Shown: piece after piece, positions 22,501 to 29,462 of the stretch
Position numbering within the stretch: position 1 is the first letter of the stretch
How the letters are laid out: every line of letters starts with the position of its first letter
Source of the DNA: Paramacrobiotus metropolitanus
Taxonomy: Eukaryota; Tardigrada; Eutardigrada; Parachela; Macrobiotidae
Reading direction: 5' to 3'
Assembly (NCBI RefSeq): GCF_019649055.1
Contig: NW_026570232.1
Coordinates: forward strand, 1,426,001-1,490,000
DNA: 64,000 nucleotides
The notes under the pieces: generated by a model
Seen by the model: only the letters and a program-made list of their open reading frames with translations
Databases searched by the model: none
Told to the model about the DNA's origin: nothing
Position numbers and translations under genes: made by a program

Positions 22501-25500
22501 TGAGGCAGTACGTCTTGGTCGCCAGCTGGTGAATGAACTTGCCGTAATGGTTGATCATTCCCAAAAAGGATCGTACCTGGGCGACGTCCACCGGTGCTGG
22601 CATCTCCATGATCGCGCGAATCTTCGTTTCGGAAACATGTCGGCCGTTTCTGTCAACCACGAATCCCAAGTATTCTACCGACAGCTGAAGGAAGTTGCAC
22701 TTCTGCTGTTTCAGGGTGAATCCTTGTCGGTTCATTCGTTCGGCTACTTCGGCCAGATTCGCAAGGTGCTCCCGCCGTGTTCTGCCTGTGATTATTATGT
22801 CGTCCATGTACACAGCGACGTACGGGATGCCATTCAGCAATTCTTCCATCATCTGTTGGAAGATGCTGGGTGCTGCAGCCACTCCGAACGGCAGTCGGGT
22901 GTAGCGATACAGTCCGCGATGCGTATTTATCGCTACCAACTCACGGCTCGGTTCATCCAGTGGCACCTGGTGATATGCATCGGACATGTCAATCGTTGTA
23001 AATTCCTCTCCGCCATTTAGTATGGCGAACAACTCATCGGGCAAGGGCAGGGGATACCGCTGCACATCCAGGGCATCGTTGAGCCCGGTGCTCAGATCCG
23101 CGCATATCCGCACTGCTCCGCCTTGCTTCCGCACCACTACTATTGGCGCCGCCCATGCCGATCGCTCGATCCGTTCCAGAACGCCCAATCTCTCCAGGCG
23201 CTCGATGTCCCTCTCCACGGGCTGTCGTAACGCAAAAGGCACGGGGCGTGGCTTGCAGTACTTCGGCACTGCATCCGGTTTTAGGTGCAGATGCGCCTGG
23301 AACGTCCGGCAGCATCCAAGTTCTTCCCGAAAGAGATTCTTGTTCTCTTTCAGTATGGCTTCCAGTGACCTTTCTTCTTGCACCTGACCAATCGCCAGTT
23401 CAGACATCTTGTGGTGTTGGAGGTTGAGCGCGGTGATCCAGTTCCTTCCCAGGACGTTCGTGCCTTCCTCCACCACAATGAGTTCCATCAACCGTTCTTC
23501 ACTGCTGCCGTCGCGCTTCACTCCCACATAGCAAGCTCCAAGGACTGGGATTTCGTGTCCTGAGAAGCTACGGAGCTTCGAGTCGCACGGGAACAGGTCC
23601 GGTCGTTTCAGTTCGATCCACATCTTCCTGGTGGCAATGGTCTTCGCCGATCCCGTATCCAGTTCAAACGCAACTGACCGTCGGCAGACCGTTAAATGCA
23701 CCATGATGGGATCCCCTTCTCCAGTGGTCGTGTTCAGCACGTCGTAGACGGCTTCCACTCTGCCACTGCGTCGCTGGGTTCCCCTTCCTTTGCCGCTCCG
23801 GATCTGCAAACTTTTGCAATATGTCCATCCTTACCACATTTCCGGCAAGGCTGATTGCGAAATTTGCAGTCCGCTTGATCGTGGTTCGTCCCACCACATC
23901 GGTAACAGGCCTTCGTCTTCCGTGGGCTCGGCTGTCTGGCAGCATTGCCTCTTCCTGCTTTCCGGATGACCTTTACCGTGGGAATGTCTTCCTCCAAGTT
24001 ATTGTTCATCTTTGCTTGCTCCTGTCCCGTTTCAAACCTTCTGGCGAGCTGCAGCGTTTCATCAAACGATTTGAGTTCCTGGGACATCAGGTGTCTTCTC
24101 GTCGTATCACTGTGCACTCCCGCAACAAACACAGCGCTCAGTAGATCCTCCAGGATGCCTCCCGGGAACTTGCACGTATATGTTCTGTTCCGTAGTTCAT
24201 TAGAAAACTGTACGAGCGACTGGCTAGCTTGCTGACGGGTGCGGAAGAATGTAGCCCATTCAGTCGTCTGATAGGTCACCTTGATGTATATGTCGTCGAG
24301 TTTCTTCAGCAGCTCATCATACGAAAATTCGGTTGGATCTTTCGGTCGGCAAGCGCTGACAACATCCTGGAAGGCGCGCAATTCCAGGCTGTTGATCAGC
24401 ACTTCCTTCTGCTTCGCAGCTGTAGTTTCTGTGAGGGACAGGTAGTTTTTGAGGAGGGACTTCCAGGATGTCCATTCAATCTGATCCGGATTGAAACGGA
24501 TTAAGTTCTGGGCTTTCTCCTTCGCGGCAGTCATTGGGGAAGACACTGGGGAAGTATCAGAAGTCGACGTGGATGTATCGACCGATCCGGGCATACACTC
24601 GCTTGAGTAATACCGCCTTCACGCCAATGTCGTATATGTAATACGCTTTAATATGATATAATAGAGTAATAGCACAAAGTCTCAGATTCTCCTACCCGGC
24701 TGGTAATCGTACTAAATCATCAGTATTATCGCACACCACAACTCATGACCTTTTGCACTTAGCAACATCATACACTACAGTAACACATTAAAATTAACGT
24801 AAGGAATTCAAAATAATGTACTATATAAATTCGATCACTGTATTGCAAAACTACGATCTCATCCCAACGTGTACATAAGTAATTGTGAACAAAATGTTTC
24901 TGCACTGTTATTAACAGCACCATTATCAATATACTGGTAAATTTTACATAAATTAACGAAGTAAGTAGCGTTGATTAAATAAGTTTAAATGAGTATCCTT
25001 TACTAACTAACCAAAGTGTCATATACAACAAAAGACGCGCAAAAAATAAAACTAAACTTGGTTAAAAGCGGACATTGCTTAATGTGCAGATGCATAAAGC
25101 GTAATTACCCGAACGGAAATGACATGACTGCCGACCGGTTCATCTTCCCGAACGTAGGCAAAGTACGGCGCCATCACCGGGAAATACGGCCCATCGGGTG
25201 GGTACCCGTACTTCACCGTCTTGCGGAATTTGGGGATCACGCTCCGGTTGGATGCCAGACGGTTCTGCCGGGGATAACTGCTCTCGGTGTCCACCGGCTC
25301 AAAGGCCGCGGACGCATTCCACGCGTACGGCCGGCCGATCATCAGATTGGCCGGCTGACCGCTGCCCGGCATCTCCTCCGTCGCCAGCGTGGACGGCACG
25401 GGACGGAGGAGGTTCTGGGACAAATAGGGATCGGCATCGTTAAGAGCGATGTTCGTTTCGAGGGAGGCGTTATCCGAAAGGATTCCATGGGTGTCCGTTG

Positions 25501-25597
25501 TGTTTAAAGCTTCAACGGTGGGATCTGTCCGGTTTATGGATTCCAGGCAGTTTATAACTGTGCCGCTTAGAAGCAGTGCCACTACTACGGGAAACAT
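4549..25597 (-). CDS. Giant cysteine-paired cadherin, at least 45 exons
   Basis: A cell-adhesion protein built from about 23 tandem cadherin repeats. It starts at the ATG at 25597 with a signal peptide (MFPVVVALLLSG). Repeats carry xPxF...Y, A-x-D-x-D and F-x-I-D-x-x-S/T-G. Calcium-linker motifs are clear in only some repeats: DTNDN twice, DANDN, DVNDN and DDNDQ. Other linkers are degenerate. A recurring Cys pair, C-x(25-29)-C, straddles many linkers, which is not typical of classical, Fat or protocadherin proteins. No transmembrane segment was found, so the product is secreted, truncated or incompletely modelled. Phases close across all 45 exons except one 1-nt break in exon 39. Summed coding length is 7,364 nt, one short of 2,455 codons. 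Exon 1 is separated from the rest by a Gypsy element. Exons are listed in the segment entries. Confidence 0.88.
4666..6711 (-). CDS. Cadherin exons 40-45 (EC20-EC23)
   Basis: Exons 6621-6711, 6429-6560, 6299-6357, 5353-5748, 4874-4961 and 4666-4794. They encode LIVNAPLDREVQSVYFLTV, VVDANDNTPIFAQSIYQF, ATDADIGINAMISYTL, FSIDATSGLISM, LQIPEDIAVGTRLG, LLRTEINLDRE, LTIMVSDQSGQ and QVLDVNDNAPEV. The exon 40 donor is GTCTGC, a weak site. Exon 45 ends in phase 0 before GTAAGT. The intron between exons 43 and 44 contains short GTCAAGTTAG-like repeats at about 4975-5030. Confidence 0.84.
7157..7634 (-). CDS. Cadherin exon 39 with an internal 1-nt frame break (EC19-EC20)
   Basis: The exon begins in frame with exon 38 (PPRFTQPSYTFTSTCGFIG). 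Near 7571-7583 the conserved reading jumps to another frame (LGQVTATDTDDGLNAAVSYT) and continues cleanly through YTSGQLRAV and FTVLASDAG to a GTTAGT donor at 7156. Staying in the first frame reaches TGA within a few codons. The break is consistent with loss of one base, and a CCC run lies there. No plausible intron could bridge it, because both sides are conserved cadherin sequence. It may be an assembly error or a real null allele. Confidence 0.82.
7796..8984 (-). CDS. Cadherin exons 34-38 (EC17-EC18)
   Basis: Exons 8848-8984, 8446-8689, 8240-8316, 7915-8005 and 7796-7843. They encode APVFINEPYNWTIPCG, SAVDADIGINSRVTYS, LQVDGLTGEIHAGRG, FVVFAADAGSP, LRIPENIPLES, RYSLSGSNKFRIL, MFDRENGEVNFFLSIIAVD and LTIELTDDNDQ. 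Exon 34 has a well conserved calcium-binding D-x-D. Exon 38 ends in a DDND linker motif whose partner cysteine lies in exon 39, 28 residues on. Confidence 0.85.
9049..9763 (-). CDS. Cadherin exons 29-33, including a 14-nt microexon
   Basis: Exons 9678-9763, 9575-9615, 9467-9513, 9359-9392 and 9049-9062. They read AWDLDSGDTVSYSILSG, VITIRRILDRE, SYRLTVSVRDKSSM, SCEVVVEVVVI and then DTNDN. The last exon is 14 nt and supplies most of a DTNDN calcium motif split across two introns. The exon 32 acceptor is TTTTGCAG at 9393, which gives phase 0. An AG 17 nt upstream would break frame. Confidence 0.8.
10021..10118. repeat. AT-rich nested inverted repeat in a cadherin intron
   Basis: Arms 10042-10060 and 10090-10108 are perfect 19-bp reverse complements. 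Outer arms 10021-10032 and 10107-10118 are perfect over 12 bp. It lies between cadherin exons 28 and 29. It may be a small foldback element. Confidence 0.75.
10267..12004 (-). CDS. Cadherin exons 26-28 (EC13-EC16)
   Basis: Exons 11672-12004, 10787-11071 and 10267-10507. They encode FFTIDQLGGIRTRG, MLTVSAADVTGHIT, LFCDITVQIQIPSD, FPRFSQDAYSIEIPCG, IIAVDKVTGEVCLRGVL and AVNEGDPVGTRVQQVQ. The exon 28 donor is GTCAGA, a weaker but acceptable site that closes phase with exon 29. Confidence 0.83.
12395..13634 (-). CDS. Cadherin exons 21-25 (EC11-EC13)
   Basis: Exons 13549-13634, 13325-13418, 13043-13254, 12624-12711 and 12395-12567. Key segments are YLYSLTETAGATDFFQIDRA, SITVAKPLQQLPSRTYSLTV, FCDTIVMVAL, YRFTIRASDYTGA and VVNARDPEGDQIRFSI. 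Exons 23 and 25 both start with FCDTI(V/L) after a phase-0 intron, showing that they descend from one duplicated module. Confidence 0.85.
13770..15216 (-). CDS. Cadherin exons 14-20 (EC8-EC11)
   Basis: Exons 15134-15216, 14880-14952, 14693-14815, 14528-14604, 14237-14465, 14048-14142 and 13770-13995. They encode NFVVSITDQTGQ, RCNVTVNLVVL, APEFVGLPYNFVQSC, FFGIDPVSGEIRYMG, YLLQVTARSRSG, QVVQEDTAQGTAVLRLL, TVRQNAQVGTVIAG. The cysteines of exon 16 are 27 residues apart across the repeat boundary. All phases close. Confidence 0.83.
15451..17825 (-). CDS. Cadherin exons 9-13 (EC4-EC8)
   Basis: Exons 17779-17825 (47 nt), 17103-17480, 16242-16533, 15879-16159 and 15451-15685. Recognisable pieces are GFRIDPRTGELYILAPLPP, GLVYGIVG, VQVRATDVITG, TVRAVDELSKAYCDVYVN and FTIGKESGELRSR. 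Several donors are GTACGT or GTGAGT. The 16242 border (GTGAAT donor) was chosen because it closes phase with exon 12. A GTACGT donor 4 nt upstream would not. Calcium-binding residues are mostly lost here. Confidence 0.8.
17890..19771 (-). CDS. Cadherin exons 4-8 (EC1 end to EC4 start)
   Basis: Exons 19684-19771, 19395-19591, 18613-18981, 18193-18277 and 17890-18072. They encode GFITIGAPLDRE...LTVRAFDDTGQ, then a linker with TDTNDNAP, an A-x-D-Y-D-L-G strand and TVDVTCP. In exon 5 a cysteine at the exon start and one in the following repeat (EAPCG) are 28 residues apart, the pairing seen repeatedly in this protein. Phases run 2, 0, 2, 2, 0, 0 and close at each junction. Confidence 0.86.
20169..20341 (-). 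CDS. Cadherin exons 2-3, including a 27-nt microexon
   Basis: Exon 2 is 20315-20341, nine codons (LYVTDLEEQ), with acceptor CTGCAG and donor GTAAAT. Exon 3 is 20169-20251 (starts AMDNNFGPLTYQI, ends FKIDPV) with a GTGTGT donor, phase 2. Joined to exon 1 they give the normal order of a cadherin repeat: VxVxxTDxEE, DNNxGxLTYxI, GxFxIDP. The Gypsy element lies 22 nt upstream of the exon 2 acceptor. Confidence 0.86.
20364..20515 (-). repeat. 3' LTR of the Gypsy element
   Basis: 152 bp, same sequence as 24628-24779. Its outer edge is followed by the GTAAC target duplication and then only 17 nt of original intron before the cadherin exon 2 acceptor. Confidence 0.95.
20516..20527 (-). other. Polypurine tract of the Gypsy element
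   Basis: GGGGGAAGGAGA directly abuts the 3' LTR in element orientation, the expected place for plus-strand DNA priming. Confidence 0.8.
20541..21830 (-). CDS. Gypsy Pol part 2: integrase
   Basis: About 429 codons. An HHCC zinc-binding domain (HATHAGV ... CPAC) is followed by the DDE catalytic core: MDFAGPF / VDSFSKWPEV, TDNGPQFTS and a later GQAERYVGAFKDAM. The C-terminal tail is proline-rich. The frame is -1 relative to the protease-RT-RNase H segment. The integrase-like sequence begins near codon 20, so the Met at 21830 is not its biological start. Inserts element cDNA into the genome. Confidence 0.92.
   Translation of the reverse strand: MAREGTTGISAIPPETIATVGGAGCVLWGARTVIPESLQAALLKHHTLHLHATHAGVVRMKAEARSHFWWPGLGSDIERLAKKCPACTMAAKETAKVPLQQWPVAENPWQRVHMDFAGPFHNEMFLVIVDSFSKWPEVVKMRRTQSGDVIAVLEHLCGRYGYPKQLVTDNGPQFTSAEFADYCKANGIAHLRTAPGHPQSNGQAERYVGAFKDAMTKMLADNNGNIEDALRKYLFRYRTTPQATTGSSPDELFLKRRMRTALDLVHPDANETRQANMDRHKRNFDQHAKAKNFHGEQLVLVRDFRHGPKTHWTPGQLRSKKGNRQWTVTVDGQEWFRHEDQIRPREWRTAAEPNDVTSPTVPKAMISEIPQRDQQPAIAEPVIQPQPEPAPRTELPPVAVPATANPAPPLRVSARANKGVEPTRYGYAK
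21701..23809 (-). CDS. Gypsy Pol part 1: protease, reverse transcriptase, RNase H
   Basis: About 702 codons in the -1 frame relative to Gag. An aspartic protease active site (ELDTGSAKT) is near residue 50. The reverse transcriptase core has the polymerase motif YMDDI, and RNase H has DASQYGIGAV and a later DHKPL. It is probably made as a Gag-Pol fusion by frameshifting rather than from its own Met. The frame runs into a tail unlike the family just before integrase, marking the break described at about 21770. Confidence 0.93.
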   Translation of the reverse strand: MQIRSGKGRGTQRRSGRVEAVYDVLNTTTGEGDPIMVHLTVCRRSVAFELDTGSAKTIATRKMWIELKRPDLFPCDSKLRSFSGHEIPVLGACYVGVKRDGSSEERLMELIVVEEGTNVLGRNWITALNLQHHKMSELAIGQVQEERSLEAILKENKNLFREELGCCRTFQAHLHLKPDAVPKYCKPRPVPFALRQPVERDIERLERLGVLERIERSAWAAPIVVVRKQGGAVRICADLSTGLNDALDVQRYPLPLPDELFAILNGGEEFTTIDMSDAYHQVPLDEPSRELVAINTHRGLYRYTRLPFGVAAAPSIFQQMMEELLNGIPYVAVYMDDIIITGRTRREHLANLAEVAERMNRQGFTLKQQKCNFLQLSVEYLGFVVDRNGRHVSETKIRAIMEMPAPVDVAQVRSFLGMINHYGKFIHQLATKTYCLNALLKVDVKWEWSGECDGAFRSLKAELAQATMLVHYDPAKPLILAADASQYGIGAVISHRGPSGEDQPIAHASKTLTQTEQRYAQIEKEALALVFGVKKFDQYLAGREFTLLTDHKPLVTVFGRKTGIPAVSANRLQRWAIALMAYSFTIEYRSTDDFGQADGLSRLPLHSKDIFDANDWGMHEAIHAVQMEVLSETPVDAKKIASETGKDRVLARCRHLVLKGWPEKAPPEFQPYHQRRLQLSVVLDVSCGEREPSFRSPSKRPC
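23734..24594 (-). CDS. Gypsy Gag with two zinc knuckles
   Basis: 286 codons. The structural protein that packages element RNA. The N-terminal two thirds is a retrotransposon-type capsid region (W-rich, with YDELLKKLDDIY). The C-terminal part is basic and carries two CCHC zinc knuckles, CYRCGGTNHDQADC and CRKCGKDGHIAKVC. The ATG at 24594 is the first after the primer-binding site. Its 3' end overlaps the Pol frame by about 76 nt, with Pol in the -1 frame, as is usual for Gypsy-type elements. Confidence 0.92.
   Translation of the reverse strand: MPGSVDTSTSTSDTSPVSSPMTAAKEKAQNLIRFNPDQIEWTSWKSLLKNYLSLTETTAAKQKEVLINSLELRAFQDVVSACRPKDPTEFSYDELLKKLDDIYIKVTYQTTEWATFFRTRQQASQSLVQFSNELRNRTYTCKFPGGILEDLLSAVFVAGVHSDTTRRHLMSQELKSFDETLQLARRFETGQEQAKMNNNLEEDIPTVKVIRKAGRGNAARQPSPRKTKACYRCGGTNHDQADCKFRNQPCRKCGKDGHIAKVCRSGAAKEGEPSDAVAEWKPSTTC
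24609..24627 (-). other. Primer-binding site of the Gypsy element
   Basis: One base after the 5' LTR the element reads TGGCGTGAAGGCGG. It begins with TGG, the complement of a tRNA CCA end. The tRNA was not identified. Confidence 0.6.
24628..24779 (-). repeat. 5' LTR of the Gypsy element
   Basis: 152 bp, matching the other LTR at every base by eye. In element orientation it starts TGTAGTG and ends ACGACA. It is short for a Gypsy LTR. Confidence 0.95.
25109..25597 (-). CDS. Cadherin exon 1: signal peptide, leader region, start of EC1
   Basis: ATG at 25597-25595, then a hydrophobic signal sequence and a roughly 100-residue low-homology region rich in N, T and P with several N-glycosylation sequons. 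It ends in the first cadherin strand (YVREDEPVGSHVISVR). The donor is CGG|GTAATT, phase 0. An upstream in-frame Met exists at 25786, but the hydrophobic stretch directly after 25597 favours that start. Confidence 0.85.
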
Positions 25598-26931
25598 GAT
25601 TTCCAGCTCACACCATATCTGCCCAATTTTTATTAGAAAGAAAGAATATACATGTGCAAATTCAAAAAAAAAGAATTTAACTTGATGACACAGAATCACA
25701 GATTTTCCAGAAAAATGCGGCAGTTTTAGGAACGAATTTCTGCGTCTAATACTGCTAATCCTGGATGAACCGATATAATGATACAATAAACTTGATTAAA
25801 ACGTAACTACGATGGAAAATGGTTTCAATGACTTTGTGGAGCAATAACCAAACTTGAAAATCTGAGCAGTATAAGAAACGCTCCAACAAGTTGATGTAAT
25901 GACCGTTGCCCACCTGTAAGCGTATTATGCAGCGTAAGGCGTCAAGATCAGCGTAAGTCCAATTAAATTCAGACATCCTTCCGGTCCATTGTTGGCCTGA
26001 ATGGCGCACATCGTCAGACCGACCTGTCACTGCGTTCCACCTATGTTTCCACTGTTAATGACACCAGCTGTAACCCGGCTCCACAATGGCCAGTTTAATC
26101 CGATTATTTGTTACTGAAATGAAAACATAAATTACTGCAAACACGCCGGACAATGGCATTACGGCGATTACGAATGCTTGAACAAATCTTGAAAAAGCGA
26201 CAACAAAGACCGAAAGTCAGAGTTGGTAGCGTAGCGTTGCGAAGAGCCGGCGAGCAGCCGGTACGTACGTAGGCCGTCGTGTGCCGATCAGCGACAGGCA
26301 GCTACAAAGTGCAAACCTGCAGATTGTGTGCCGGCCGTAATTTTGAATACTTGGATGATGTAATTTTGATTTAGAATAACTGGATAACGTAATTTTGAGA
26401 TAAGAACCATAAAGTCAATGATAACTTCGAATGGTCTTACGGTCTACGAGCACATACTATCGAATTTTTGAATTTAAATGCAGGTTGCTGACGTAAACAT
26501 AGCATGTAAATCACTATGATTACAGTATATTTGTACTCGTAGTGACTTTACGGTTTGTGCCTTTGTAGCAGCCACTCCAGTTCCAAAGCACTGTAAATCA
26601 GACTTTCATTCCGAGATCTACAAAGTTAAAATATGTTTTAACTGAAACTGTGCTGCCTTACAGCTGATACAGCTTGTGTCTACAACTCAAGTGCCTTCCG
26701 CCAAAAAATAACAATTCGAGAATCACGGAAATGATTGAAACGTGCCAAACTAAAATAAACGTCCATCAATATAAAAAGCCACAGCCGAGCCTCTAAAATA
26801 GCACAAGTACAAATAATGCTGCTACAGCAGAAAGAAAAATATAAGAACTAAAGAACCACAGTGCGTTGAACAATCTACGAGGAATGGGGTGGAACCTAGC
26901 TGGTGTCTGTCGAAAGACGAAATCCCCTCGC
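25598..26931. other. Intergenic region between cadherin and Skp1 genes
   Basis: Presumably includes the cadherin promoter and 5' UTR. A minus-strand open segment at about 25917-25987 ends CGCTTACAG|GTGGGC and could be a 5' UTR exon, but nothing confirms it. No other gene seen. Confidence 0.4.
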
Positions 26932-27474
26932 TCAGATCAAATCCCGATCCGGCTCGCACCACTCCGTCTCGCGACGAATGCGCTCCTCTTCCTCCGGCGT
27001 GAAGTCGTTCTTAATCCCGAATTCCTCACGGATCTGCTCGGCGGTCTTGTTCTTCAGCCAGGACGCGATGGTCTTGCAGCAGGACTCCACCAGGCCGCGC
27101 ACGTTCATGTAGTTGGCGCCCTGCACCAGTTCGTAGATCTGTCCGCGGCGCATCTTGCCCAGCCACTCCTTGTCCCAGTCCGCCACATCGTCCAGCCGGC
27201 GCAGAATGACCGACTCCTCGTCCTCCGCCAACTCCGGCTGGTCCTTGTACTGGTTCAGCCATTCGACGATCTTCTCCAGCACACTGAATTTCACCTCGGC
27301 CAGGGGAATGGATTCGTCGCCCTCTTTGATCGGTTTGCTGGGGCTGCCGTCGGCGTTCGGCCACTGACCCAGGTTCGTCAGCATCTCCTTGATGAGCTTG
27401 GAGTGCTTGATGGCGTTCAGCTCGACTTCAATCGTGTGCTCATCTTTGCTTTCCAGAGTAACTTTCTGATCCAT
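26932..27474 (-). CDS. skp1: Skp1-like SCF ubiquitin-ligase adaptor, intronless
   Basis: 180 codons from ATG 27474. Skp1 links cullin to F-box proteins in SCF ubiquitin ligases (nucleus and cytosol). The N-terminal BTB/POZ fold starts VTLESKDEHTIEVEL. The C-terminal dimerisation and F-box-binding region has GQIYELVQGANYMNVRGLVE and IREEFGIKNDFTPEEEERIR and ends in the conserved EWCE. Skp1 is usually about 160 residues. The extra length lies mainly between the two halves. The gene has no intron in an intron-rich neighbourhood, which suggests a retrocopy or one of an expanded Skp1 family. An in-frame Met 35 codons upstream is less likely, since the Skp1 N-terminus starts at 27474. Confidence 0.95.
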   Translation of the reverse strand: MDQKVTLESKDEHTIEVELNAIKHSKLIKEMLTNLGQWPNADGSPSKPIKEGDESIPLAEVKFSVLEKIVEWLNQYKDQPELAEDEESVILRRLDDVADWDKEWLGKMRRGQIYELVQGANYMNVRGLVESCCKTIASWLKNKTAEQIREEFGIKNDFTPEEEERIRRETEWCEPDRDLI

Positions 27475-28451
27475 TTTCGCAGGTAGTGTTCTTTTATGGC
27501 AATGATCGACTATTATTATTGTACTGTAAATTAAGAACGAAGAATGTAGAGTTTCACGCAATATGTATGACGAACCCACTTGCTCTCGCTGCTCAGAACG
27601 AAATCGAAATGAATGACAAAAAAACTGGTGAAGGGGGCTGGAGCGTCGCAGGTGAAAACGTGAATTGACGATTCTCGCCCGGATGGCGCCCTGTGGCGGT
27701 TGGGAGCAGTACGCCTAAGCTACGCCGGGAAGTCATCGTAGGCCCATAAGAACAAGTGCTAGTCCCGGCACTTCTTGAACAGCGCGCGTACGCAGACGGT
27801 GCTGTTTGTTAACTGCGCAGAGGCATCAAAATTTACAGAAAACCATCCTCTGCAAAGGAGGCGGCAAATGTGTTATAAAAATATTAACAGTTTTCTTAAA
27901 TTAAGCGCCAGTGCTATGGCCACGGTATTGCACCACCTCCCATATAACAGCACACAAACAGAAACAGAACGAATGCGTAAACCCCCTGTTGCCGCACCGT
28001 GAAATCCCTGTTTGTTAATGACGTCAAAATGACACACTGCCAGTCTGTAGTCCCAGCGAGAATCACGAATTTTGCACGCCTGACTCGGGCACCACTGCCA
28101 GGCGGCTTGAGTCAGCCTGCTTCTGTGTGCAAGTGCAAAGTTGCGCTTCTATTGTGAAATGCGCATTGCGCAGGCATGAGAGCAAGCGCCCAGCGGATGA
28201 CAGTTTGTATTTCCTATTTTAAAAATCAATGTTTTCATTTTCAGACAACTTTAACCGCTTTAACGGTTTAAGACGTATCTTTGTTGACGATAATCTAATC
28301 ATGACTTTCTGTTCCAGACGGAAATTTTGCGACGATAAAATCTACCGTTTTGTTTCTCTTTTTTTTAATTTGTTAAAAGCTTCTGTTCTGTATAGGTAGC
28401 TCTGGCCTTACTAGCTGCTGGGAAAGCTGTTAAAAGTTCGCCGTATTCAGT
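27475..28451. other. Intergenic, divergent promoter region of Skp1 and sulfiredoxin
   Basis: No coding segment or structured RNA recognised. The two flanking genes are transcribed away from this interval. Confidence 0.5.
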
Positions 28452-29245
28452 GTGGTGTGCGTCTCGGCGATGATACGCAGAATAATTTTGCCAGCTCCGT
28501 TATTTTTGTTTCCGAAAAGGGTTCCTAAGCCTTTGCCTTATGTGATCCTGCTCACGTTAGGTTCTTCGTTCCACACTGTTCGTGCGCCACACCAAAGGAT
28601 GGAGAAGGAACTGCACACTCATAGCGGCGGTGCTGGACGAAGCGTGCACACGGACCACATACTCGATGTTGAAATGGTCCCAATGAAAATCATCCATCGT
28701 CCTATCCCTCCCGTTTTGGATGTAAGTGCTTTTCTTCCTCGCTACAGTTGGAGGTGTTAAGTAGCTAGTTAGTGCAGAAATAATGTTGCAGTATCGCTGA
28801 GTTATATTCCTGTTCGTGCTGAAAAATAATACTAGTAATTATCAAACTTATTACCTTTATAATTATTTGTGAATGTTTATTACTTACGGTTACGCAAAGC
28901 GGTAATTTAGATATTTGCAGTGCCTTGCAGTTTGAATTTACGATTTTATTTTTTTTAATTCTATATCGTGCTGTGTGCTTATAGGAATTAAAAGTGCAAA
29001 GCTTGATGGCGACGATATCTTCCCTGCAGTCTTCGGGTTCAGATTTGGCGAGCACTGTGCCGGCCATCGATGTGCTATGGATCACGGGCCGCGAAGGAGG
29101 CAATTATTTTTATTCATTTGGAGGATGCCATCGTTTCGAAGCTTACAAGCGTCTGGGAACGGAGAGAATCCCGTGCAAGCTCATTAAATCGACTGTAGGC
29201 GATTTACGGACATATCTGGGAGCGTCGACACCGGATCTTAAATAG
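28452..29245 (+). CDS. Srx: Sulfiredoxin
   Basis: ATP-dependent reduction of over-oxidised peroxiredoxin (Cys sulfinic acid). Exon 1 is 28452-28721 and exon 2 is 28985-29245, joined in phase 0 (GAT|GTAAGT ... TATAG|GAA). The active-site motif FGGCHR is intact, followed by the family C-terminus (LGASTPDLK, then stop). PAIDVLWI and [11 protein letters not shown] are also conserved. Three starts are possible: 28452, 28470 and 28599. The last gives 127 codons, close to usual cytosolic sulfiredoxin. The upstream Mets add a basic, hydrophobic stretch ([14 protein letters not shown]) that could be a mitochondrial presequence. A polyadenylation signal AATAAA lies at 29457. Confidence 0.96.
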
Positions 29246-29456
29246 ACATCACAAGTTATAACCTATTTTGTATGCTGAGTTTGCAAAAACCTTTAGAGTT
29301 TTGAATTTTGTGTCAGATTGTATATTACGCAGTTAAGATTCTGGCTGAGCCACTGACGTCTTTCACAGTTTTCCCGTGATTTTGAGCTGAGATTGTTTTT
29401 TATTCCAATTTTGTGCAGGTACATGGTAAGTACAGTTTTGTATACTTTGTGAAGTA

Positions 29457-29462
29457 AATAAA
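29457..29462 (+). terminator. Polyadenylation signal, sulfiredoxin
   Basis: AATAAA 212 nt after the sulfiredoxin stop. It lies only about 40 nt from the convergent synaptotagmin-like stop codon. Confidence 0.5.

Larger units (their letters stand above)
20364..24779 (-). mobile_element. Complete Ty3/Gypsy LTR retrotransposon, 4,416 bp
   Basis: Identical-looking 152-bp direct LTRs (TG...CA ends), flanked by a 5-bp duplication GTAAC at 20359-20363 and 24780-24784. Order on the minus strand: 5' LTR, primer-binding site, Gag, protease, reverse transcriptase, RNase H, integrase, polypurine tract, 3' LTR. Integrase after RNase H is the Ty3/Gypsy order. There is no envelope frame. It sits in intron 1 of the cadherin gene in the same orientation. 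Matching LTRs and intact target duplication imply a recent insertion. One frame break lies between RNase H and integrase. Confidence 0.96.

Noticed and set aside
20706-23945. Many plus-strand frames over the Gypsy element
   Set aside because: They are antisense shadows of the well-supported minus-strand Gag and Pol frames.
20541-24594. Considered an endogenous retrovirus or errantivirus
   Set aside because: There is no envelope frame between integrase and the polypurine tract, so a plain Gypsy-type retrotransposon is the better call.
25755-26030. Minus-strand 91-codon frame upstream of the cadherin start
   Set aside because: Possible 5' UTR exon at most. It has no signal peptide or family motif, and the cadherin signal peptide starts cleanly at 25597.
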